DNA of 64,000 bases from Diacronema lutheri (lineage: Eukaryota; Haptophyta; Pavlovophyceae; Pavlovales; Pavlovaceae): contig JAGTXO010000070.1 in the NCBI GenBank assembly GCA_019448385.1, forward strand, positions 1-64,000, given 5' to 3'. Shown here piece by piece: positions 58,705 through 64,000 of the stretch. The notes below the pieces were generated by a model that did no database searches, was not told where the DNA came from, and worked only from the letters and a program-made list of their open reading frames with translations. Both the position numbers and the translations under genes were made by a program. Within the stretch, counting starts at the first letter, position 1. The number at the start of each line of letters is the position of its first letter.

Positions 58705-60909
58705 ATGGCCACGCTTGCAGCCGCGCCCGACGCTCTGCTCGACGAGCTGCAGCCGCTCTCGGTCGGCGAGTACCTCACGCGCCGGCTCGCCGAGCTGTCG
58801 GTCTCGTGCGTCTTCGGCGTGCCCGGCGACTATTCGCTCGGCCTGTGCGACATGATCATCCACGCGGGCATCCGGTGGGTCGGCACGTGCAACGAGCTGA
58901 ACGCGGGCTACGCGGCCGACGCGTACGCGCGCCTCAACGGGCTGGGCGTCTGCTGCGTGACGTACGGCGTCGGCGGCTTCTCGGCGCTCAACGCGTGCGC
59001 CGGCGCGTACGCCGAGTCCGTCCCGCTCGTCGTGCTGTCGGGCGCGCCGTCGTCGGCGGACTACACGGCGCGGCCGGGCGCGCGCGCGCTCCCGCACCAC
59101 GCGCTCAGCCGCGACCTCTTTGCGCAGCGCAAAGCGTACGACGCGGTCGCGGCCGCGTCGGTGGTGCTGCTCGACGCCGACCTTGCGGCCACGCAGATCG
59201 ACGACGCGCTGCGCACGTGCCTGCGCACGTCCAAGCCGGTGCTGCTCGAGCTGCCAATGGACGTTGCGCAGGCGCGGCCGACGAGCGGCGCGCACGCCGG
59301 CGCGACCGCGCACGCCGGACTCGCGCAGCGGCTGCGCGACGAGCCGGCGTCGTCCTGGAACATTGGCGCCCCGCACAACCCGCACGCGTGCGCCGCGGCC
59401 GTGTCGCGCGTGTGCGGCGCGCTCGCGCTCGCCGCGCGGCCGGCGCTGCTCGCCGGCGTCGAGGTGCACCGGCGCGACTGCGGCCCATCCGTCGCGCGCC
59501 TCGCGCGCCTCCTCCGGCTGCCCGTCGCGACGACGCGCCACGGCAAGACGGCGCTCGAGGAGGGTGGCGCCGTCTGCGCGGGCGTCTACTCGGGCGCCAT
59601 GTCCGCGCCGGCCGTGCGCGCGTACGTCGAGGGCAGCGACCTGCTCCTCATCCTCGGCGCCGCGTGGACCGACATGGACTACGTGACGGCGAGCCTGCCC
59701 GACAGTGCAACGGTTGTAACCGTCGTGGATGGCAGCGTCACGCTCCGCGCGCCCGCGCCGCCGCGCGCTAGGGGCGGCGGAGGCGGCGGCGGCGGCGGCG
59801 GCGCGCACGTCGAGGAGTTTGGGCCGGTCGGGCTCGCAACGCTCATCGACGGGCTTTGCCTCACCACCCTCGACGCGCTCTCGCTTAGCGCCGTCGGCGG
59901 CGAGCACGCCGGCCAGCAGACGCCGCCGCCGCCGCCCGACGCGGCCGGCACGGGCGCGTCGCCCATCCCGGCGGTCGAGATCAAGGTGCACGCGGGCACG
60001 AGCAGCAGCAAGGAGTGGGAGGGCGCAACGCGCGCCGCCGCCGCCGCCGCTACCGCCGTGCGCGACCGGCCGCGCTTCGGCGCGCTCGCGTACGCGCACG
60101 GCGACGCGGGCTCGGGCGCGTCGCTCGGCGAATCGTCGGCGGCGTCGTCGGCGTCGTCGCTCGAGCAGTACAGCCTCGGCCGCTCGGCGGCGGGCGGCGC
60201 CGCGCCGACGAGCGTGGGCGGCTTCATCGCCGCCTTCGGCGCGTGGGTCCACGGCCAGCATGGCGGCGTGACCGTCCTCGCGGACGCGGGCGACTCGCTC
60301 TTCGCCGTCGCCGACATGCGCCTGCGCCCGGCCGACCTCTTCCTCGCGCAGGGCTGGTACTGCTCGATCGGGTACACCGTGCCCGCCGCGCTCGGCGCGG
60401 CGCACGCCCATGCCGCCGCCGCCGCCGCGCGCGCGCGCGCCGGCGGCCGCGCGCCGCCGGCCGGCGCCGTGCGTGCGCCGCGCGCCGACGAGCACGGCCG
60501 GCGCGTCGCGTGCCTCGTCGGCGACGGCGCCTTCCAGATGACGGCGCAGGAGCTCTCATCGGCGATCCGCGACGAGCTGCCGATCACCTTCTTCGTGCTC
60601 AACAACCGCGGTTACGGCATCGAGCGCCTCATCCACGAGGGCCCTGCGCACAATGATTACAATGACGTGCACAACTGGAGCTTTGTGGCACTCGCGCGCG
60701 CGCTCGGGCTGCGCGAGGGCGGCGAGCGCGGCGGCGTCGCCCGCGAGGTGGGCACCGAGGCCGAGCTCGCCGACGCGCTTGCCGCGCTCGACGCCGCCCC
60801 GGCAGCGGGTGGGTGCAACCTCATCGAAGTGCGCCTCGCGCGCGACGACTTTTCGGACGCGCTCCGCCGGCTCGGCCAGTCGATCAAGGCGCACAACAAG
60901 CTCGCCTGA
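58705..60909 (+). CDS. Pyruvate (or indolepyruvate) decarboxylase-like ThDP enzyme
   Basis: 734 aa from the ATG at 58705. A thiamine-diphosphate enzyme that non-oxidatively decarboxylates 2-oxo acids. Conserved features: VPGDYSLGLCD, the cofactor Glu in GTCNELNAGYAADAYARLNG, the tandem His of PDC/IPDC in ALPHHALSR, the ThDP/Mg motif GDGAFQMTAQE...LNNRG, and GYGIERLIHEGPAHNDYND with the active-site Glu. It therefore belongs to the PDC/IPDC branch rather than to acetolactate synthase. It is about 150 residues longer than usual because of low-complexity insertions between the middle and PP domains (poly-Gly, Pro-rich, Ser/Ala-rich) and one before GDG. No targeting peptide is clear. Single exon. 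Confidence 0.88.
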   Translation: MATLAAAPDALLDELQPLSVGEYLTRRLAELSVSCVFGVPGDYSLGLCDMIIHAGIRWVGTCNELNAGYAADAYARLNGLGVCCVTYGVGGFSALNACAGAYAESVPLVVLSGAPSSADYTARPGARALPHHALSRDLFAQRKAYDAVAAASVVLLDADLAATQIDDALRTCLRTSKPVLLELPMDVAQARPTSGAHAGATAHAGLAQRLRDEPASSWNIGAPHNPHACAAAVSRVCGALALAARPALLAGVEVHRRDCGPSVARLARLLRLPVATTRHGKTALEEGGAVCAGVYSGAMSAPAVRAYVEGSDLLLILGAAWTDMDYVTASLPDSATVVTVVDGSVTLRAPAPPRARGGGGGGGGGGAHVEEFGPVGLATLIDGLCLTTLDALSLSAVGGEHAGQQTPPPPPDAAGTGASPIPAVEIKVHAGTSSSKEWEGATRAAAAAATAVRDRPRFGALAYAHGDAGSGASLGESSAASSASSLEQYSLGRSAAGGAAPTSVGGFIAAFGAWVHGQHGGVTVLADAGDSLFAVADMRLRPADLFLAQGWYCSIGYTVPAALGAAHAHAAAAAARARAGGRAPPAGAVRAPRADEHGRRVACLVGDGAFQMTAQELSSAIRDELPITFFVLNNRGYGIERLIHEGPAHNDYNDVHNWSFVALARALGLREGGERGGVAREVGTEAELADALAALDAAPAAGGCNLIEVRLARDDFSDALRRLGQSIKAHNKLA

Positions 60910-61097
60910 GCCGAGGCGTGTGACACGCATGACTCGGCCGAGGCGCACCGCGCATGCGTCAACCAACCACGACGACAACCTGCGCAGGAGGCGGAGAGCT
61001 GACTCGTTCACCGTCATGAAGAACAACACACAAGGAGGAGAACACTTGGTGTGCAAATTGAGGCACTCGTGTGCACAGCCACGAGTACGAGGCGCGC

Positions 61098-63005
61098 TCA
61101 GTGCATCGGTTGGCGGCCCAAGCTCGAGCCGGCACGCGTTGACGTGGCCGAGGCGGCGGTCACGCCGTTCGACGCGAGCGCGGACGTCGAGCCGCCCGCC
61201 GCCGCCTCCATGTCCGCGGGCGCCGCGCGCCCGTTGTCGTGCGGCGGCATCTCACGCGCGTCCTCGAACGTGCAGCCGTCGTCGTCGTCGTCGTCGTTGT
61301 CGTCACCGCCGCCGCCGCGCGACGCGCGACCACTCTCCGCCGTCACCGCCGCCGATGGCTCGCGCTTCGCGGGCGCCGGCGTGGCGCCACGTGGCGTGGG
61401 CGCGCGCGCGGCGCGGCGCGCGGCGCGCACGGCTGCGGCGCGCTCGCGCTCGTGCGCGCGCGCGCGGAAGATGCCGGCCACCTCTTCGAGCGAGTGGCCG
61501 CGCGTCTCGGGCACGAGGAGCGCGACGAAGACGATCGCGCCGAGCGCGACCGGTGCAAAAAGCAGCCACGTGCCCGCCCCACCGAGCGCGTGCCGCACGG
61601 ACACAAAGGACGACGAGATGACGCCCGCGACGATGCGCGTCACGAAGAGCGCGAGGGACATCGCGCGCGCGCGCACGGACGACGGGAAGAGCTCGGAGCA
61701 CATGACGTACGTGAGCGGCGAGAAGCCGAGGCTGAACGCGCCCATGTACCCGCACAGCCCACCCAGCGCGAGGGCGCGCGCCGCGCGCTCCGAGGGCACG
61801 AGCTCGCCGGCTGCCATCGTCACGAGGCCGGCGAGCAGCCCGACACCGCTCGCAAGGAGCAGCGGCCGGCGGCCGAGGCGGTCGAAGAGCTGCGAGGCGA
61901 CGAGCAGCACGAGCAGCTTGACGCCACCGATCGCCATCGTCGCGAGCAGCACGTCGCGGTCAGAGCGCACGCCGGCCGCGCGCACAATCTCGGGCGCGTA
62001 GTAGACAACAGCCTCGGTGCCGATGGCCTGGGAGAAGAAGGCGATGGCAAGGCCGCGCCAGATCATGCCGCGCAGCACACCGTCCTCGTGCCACAGCACC
62101 TGCCGCCAGCTGCCCGAGTGCTCCGAGCGCGCGGCCGCCTCGCGCTCGCCCTGAATGTCTGCGAGGAACTTGTCCGCGGCAAGCGCGCTCGTGTAGAGCG
62201 CGTTGAGCGCGCTCAGCGCGGTGCGGTCGCGCCCGACGCCGACGAGCCAGCGCGGCGACTCGGGTACAGCCCAGATCACGAGCACGATCAAGACGGCCGG
62301 GACGCCGCCGACGGCGAACATCCACCGCCAGCCGCTCGGCGTGTGCAGGAAGACAAGGCCCGACGAGTACCCGAGCAGGATGCCCAGGTTGGTCGAGCAG
62401 TCGGAGAGCGAGACGAGCATGCCGCGCTGCGCCGCCGGCACGAGCTCCGCCGTGAACACGGGCGCGACGACCAGCGCGAAGCCGACGCCGACGCCCTGCA
62501 GCGCGCGTCCTGCGAAGAGCAGCCAAAAGCCCTGCGCTGCTGCGATCGCGAGCGAGCCGACGAGGAAGAAGAGGTTGGCGATGCAGATGGCGAGCTTGCG
62601 CCCGCGTGCCTCGGCCACGTAGCTCGCGAGCACACCTCCGAACGCTGCCGCCACGTTGGTCACGCCAATCGACAGCTCCTGCTGCACGCCGCTCAGCCCG
62701 AGCGCGGGCCGCATCGTGAGCATTGCCGCGGCGATCACGCCCTGGTCGTAGCCCGAGAGGACGGACGAGGCGGCACTGACGGTCACTGCCTTGAGTACCG
62801 ACGAAAAGTCCGCGCTCGACGAGAAGGACGGCGCCGCCTGCAGCTGCGACGTTGACGGCGCCGTGCGCACGGACGTGGCGCGCCGCACGATAGACGTCGG
62901 GCGAGTCGACTCGCGGACGGCGGCGGAAAGGTCGGAGTGGACCGAGAGGTCTCGGTCGACGATAATCGCGCCAGGGATCAGGCTCGCGAGCGCGTCGTGG
63001 CCCAT
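61098..63005 (-). CDS. MFS sugar transporter
   Basis: 635 aa, single exon, ATG 63005 (MGHDALASLIPGAIIVDRDL). Sugar-porter signatures appear in order: SGYDQGVIAAAM in helix 1, EARGRK in loop 2-3, GRALQGVGVGF, PESPRWLV after helix 6, DRLGRRPLLL in loop 8-9, and PETRGHSLEEV after helix 12. Twelve helices are countable. The N-terminal 80 residues are hydrophilic Ser/Thr-rich. The C-terminal 120 residues are low complexity with an Asp run (GGGGDDNDDDDDDGC). Proton-coupled monosaccharide transport at the plasma membrane or a plastid/vacuole membrane is the family expectation; the substrate is not deducible. Confidence 0.93.
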   Translation of the reverse strand: MGHDALASLIPGAIIVDRDLSVHSDLSAAVRESTRPTSIVRRATSVRTAPSTSQLQAAPSFSSSADFSSVLKAVTVSAASSVLSGYDQGVIAAAMLTMRPALGLSGVQQELSIGVTNVAAAFGGVLASYVAEARGRKLAICIANLFFLVGSLAIAAAQGFWLLFAGRALQGVGVGFALVVAPVFTAELVPAAQRGMLVSLSDCSTNLGILLGYSSGLVFLHTPSGWRWMFAVGGVPAVLIVLVIWAVPESPRWLVGVGRDRTALSALNALYTSALAADKFLADIQGEREAAARSEHSGSWRQVLWHEDGVLRGMIWRGLAIAFFSQAIGTEAVVYYAPEIVRAAGVRSDRDVLLATMAIGGVKLLVLLVASQLFDRLGRRPLLLASGVGLLAGLVTMAAGELVPSERAARALALGGLCGYMGAFSLGFSPLTYVMCSELFPSSVRARAMSLALFVTRIVAGVISSSFVSVRHALGGAGTWLLFAPVALGAIVFVALLVPETRGHSLEEVAGIFRARAHERERAAAVRAARRAARAPTPRGATPAPAKREPSAAVTAESGRASRGGGGDDNDDDDDDGCTFEDAREMPPHDNGRAAPADMEAAAGGSTSALASNGVTAASATSTRAGSSLGRQPMH

Positions 63006-63175
63006 AGCGCCCCTCGCGCTCAACGGCGCCTTTGGCTTTTCTTCAGCCTCTGCGTGTTTTTTGGTTTTAAATTTTTTTGGATTATTTTTATTAATTTTTC
63101 AAAAATCATGCCGGGAAGCCGGGCTCGGCGGCGGCGGTGGCGCCCTGGTTTTGAACGTGCGCAGCTTTGACTCCG
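63006..63175. promoter_or_regulatory. Divergent promoter with AT-rich patch and short upstream ORF
   Basis: 170 bp between divergent ATGs. Positions about 63054-63108 are strikingly AT-rich (for example TTTTAAATTTTTTTGG and TTTTTATTAATTTTTC), against a background of roughly 70-75% GC. An ATG at 63108 opens a 20-codon reading frame (MPGSRARRRRWRPGFERAQL) that stops at 63168-63170, six bases before the ATG of the next gene. Confidence 0.5.
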
Positions 63176-63955
63176 ATGCTGACGACGCGCGTGCCCGCGC
63201 AGCTGCGGAGCGCGCCGGCGCGGCCGCGGCTCGTGCTGATGGGTGGATACACGCCGCCACGCTCGCCCGGCGCCTTCGGCCGCCGCGAGGGTCTCCGCTC
63301 CGCGACCACGGCCGAGTGGCAGCGCACCGTCGGATGCGCAGCGCCGCGTGGCGCCGCGCGCGCCGCGGACGATGCGCTGCTCGAGCTGACGGCGCGTGAC
63401 GGCGCGCTTTGGCGGGCGCTTGCCGCCGCCACTCTGCTTGCGCCCGAGCCGTGCGCCCTCCTCGTCCACCTGCCCACGCTTCGGCCCGTCGCGCTCGGCG
63501 GCGCGGGCGCACCGGCGGGCTGGCACGTGCTCGTCGCGGACGCGGATCGGCCGCTCGCGCGGCGCGAGCGCGCGCGCGTTGTGCTGGTCGATGCGCTTAC
63601 GCGCGCCGCGATCCTCGAGCGCGCAGGCTTTTGCAAGGCGCAGCGCCCGCTCCGCCGGCCGTCGATGCGCGCCGAGGCGCCGATGGCGCCGCCCGCCGAC
63701 ACGGCCGCCATCGTCGGCGTCGCGGTCGGGAGCGGCGCACCGCGACTGCGCACCGATGCGCGCGCCGTGCTGCGGTACGCGGCGCCGGCGCCGACGCCGC
63801 GCCGGCGCGACGACGCGCCGCGCCCCACGCCCGCCGCGGCGCCGCGCTTTGCCGAGGTGCGGCCGGTCGGCGAAGAGGCGGGTCGCCTGCGCTTCAGCCG
63901 GAGGCCCGTCGCGCACAGCGGCCGGATCCCGCACTCGATCAACTCGCGATTCTGA
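63176..63955 (+). CDS. Unrecognised protein
   Basis: 259 aa from the ATG at 63176 (MLTTRVPAQLRSAPARPRLV). The middle has an alternating helix/strand character (LLELTARDGALWRALAAATL; ALLVHLPTLRPVALGGAG; GWHVLVADADRPLARRERAR). The C-terminal third is basic and Pro/Ala-rich, ending SGRIPHSINSRF. No transmembrane helix or known motif was recognised. Its promoter contains the AT-rich patch, and it may be translationally influenced by the short upstream ORF. Only about 45 bp of downstream sequence is in the window. Confidence 0.55.
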   Translation: MLTTRVPAQLRSAPARPRLVLMGGYTPPRSPGAFGRREGLRSATTAEWQRTVGCAAPRGAARAADDALLELTARDGALWRALAAATLLAPEPCALLVHLPTLRPVALGGAGAPAGWHVLVADADRPLARRERARVVLVDALTRAAILERAGFCKAQRPLRRPSMRAEAPMAPPADTAAIVGVAVGSGAPRLRTDARAVLRYAAPAPTPRRRDDAPRPTPAAAPRFAEVRPVGEEAGRLRFSRRPVAHSGRIPHSINSRF

Positions 63956-64000
63956 ATGTTGAAAACATTTTGTTCATCAGGGTAATCATCATGAACTGTG

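Noticed and set aside
1-64000. tRNA, rRNA, LTR or virus-like elements, LINEs and DNA transposase genes
   Set aside because: No reverse transcriptase, integrase, transposase or capsid-like motif and no recognisable structural RNA gene was found by eye. Short or degenerate elements could be missed without a covariance-model or profile search.

Overview
The window looks like the left end of a chromosome from a very GC-rich unicellular alga. It opens with about 0.7 kb of C-strand telomeric DNA and then carries about 30 tightly packed, mostly spliced protein-coding genes. Plant/algal-type genes (a GT77 glycosyltransferase, prolyl 4-hydroxylase, squalene synthase, a bZIP factor, an FtsH-like AAA protein), short GC-only introns that mostly begin GTGCGC or GTGAGG, and proteins full of Ala, Arg and Gly would suit a haptophyte, possibly a pavlovophyte. 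That placement is inference: no rRNA, organellar or other phylogenetic marker lies in the window.

Layout. 1-705: telomere. 1.2-10 kb: an ECxF-P repeat protein, a bZIP factor and two helical or coiled-coil proteins. 10-14 kb: phosphoglucomutase with an extra N-terminal module, QCR7 of complex III, and a small secreted or plastid protein. 14-21 kb: a long coiled-coil protein, an unknown protein and a two-domain sugar-modifying-type protein. 21-28 kb: a small membrane protein, prolyl 4-hydroxylase and the class III PI3-kinase VPS34, which has a 1.4-kb minisatellite-filled intron. 28-36 kb: a multipass membrane protein, a coiled-coil protein, a GH30 glucosylceramidase, a secretory cyclophilin and an FHA protein. 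36-45 kb: an acetolactate-decarboxylase-like protein, a MAPEG-like protein, a second cyclophilin, a membrane-anchored kinase, a GT77 glycosyltransferase, a zinc-site protein and a TMEM14-like protein. 45-50 kb: squalene synthase and a protease-less FtsH-like protein. 50-64 kb: a RhoGAP-PDZ-coiled-coil giant, a cation/proton antiporter, a pyruvate-decarboxylase-like enzyme, a sugar transporter and an unknown protein.

Genes are often divergent with 0-240 bp between starts, so shared bidirectional promoters are likely. Convergent pairs are separated by tens to hundreds of bases that often hold poly-G runs, and one pair overlaps. Several products would share membrane and secretory functions (VPS34, glucosylceramidase, cyclophilins, prolyl hydroxylase, GT77), and sugar metabolism is represented by phosphoglucomutase, the sugar transporter and the decarboxylases, but no co-regulated cluster is evident.

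The most unusual observations are: a 60-bp telomeric-repeat block in a squalene synthase intron, flanked by an exact 10-bp duplication that includes the splice donor; introns that appear to use GC donors; a phosphoglucomutase carrying the N-terminal module known from plant ENO3 enolase; an acetolactate-decarboxylase homologue that has lost two zinc ligands and gained a possible ribbon-helix-helix domain; and a bZIP basic region with the invariant Asn replaced by Lys. Exon boundaries were inferred by eye from GT/GC-AG signals, reading-frame continuity and family conservation. No transcript evidence was available.
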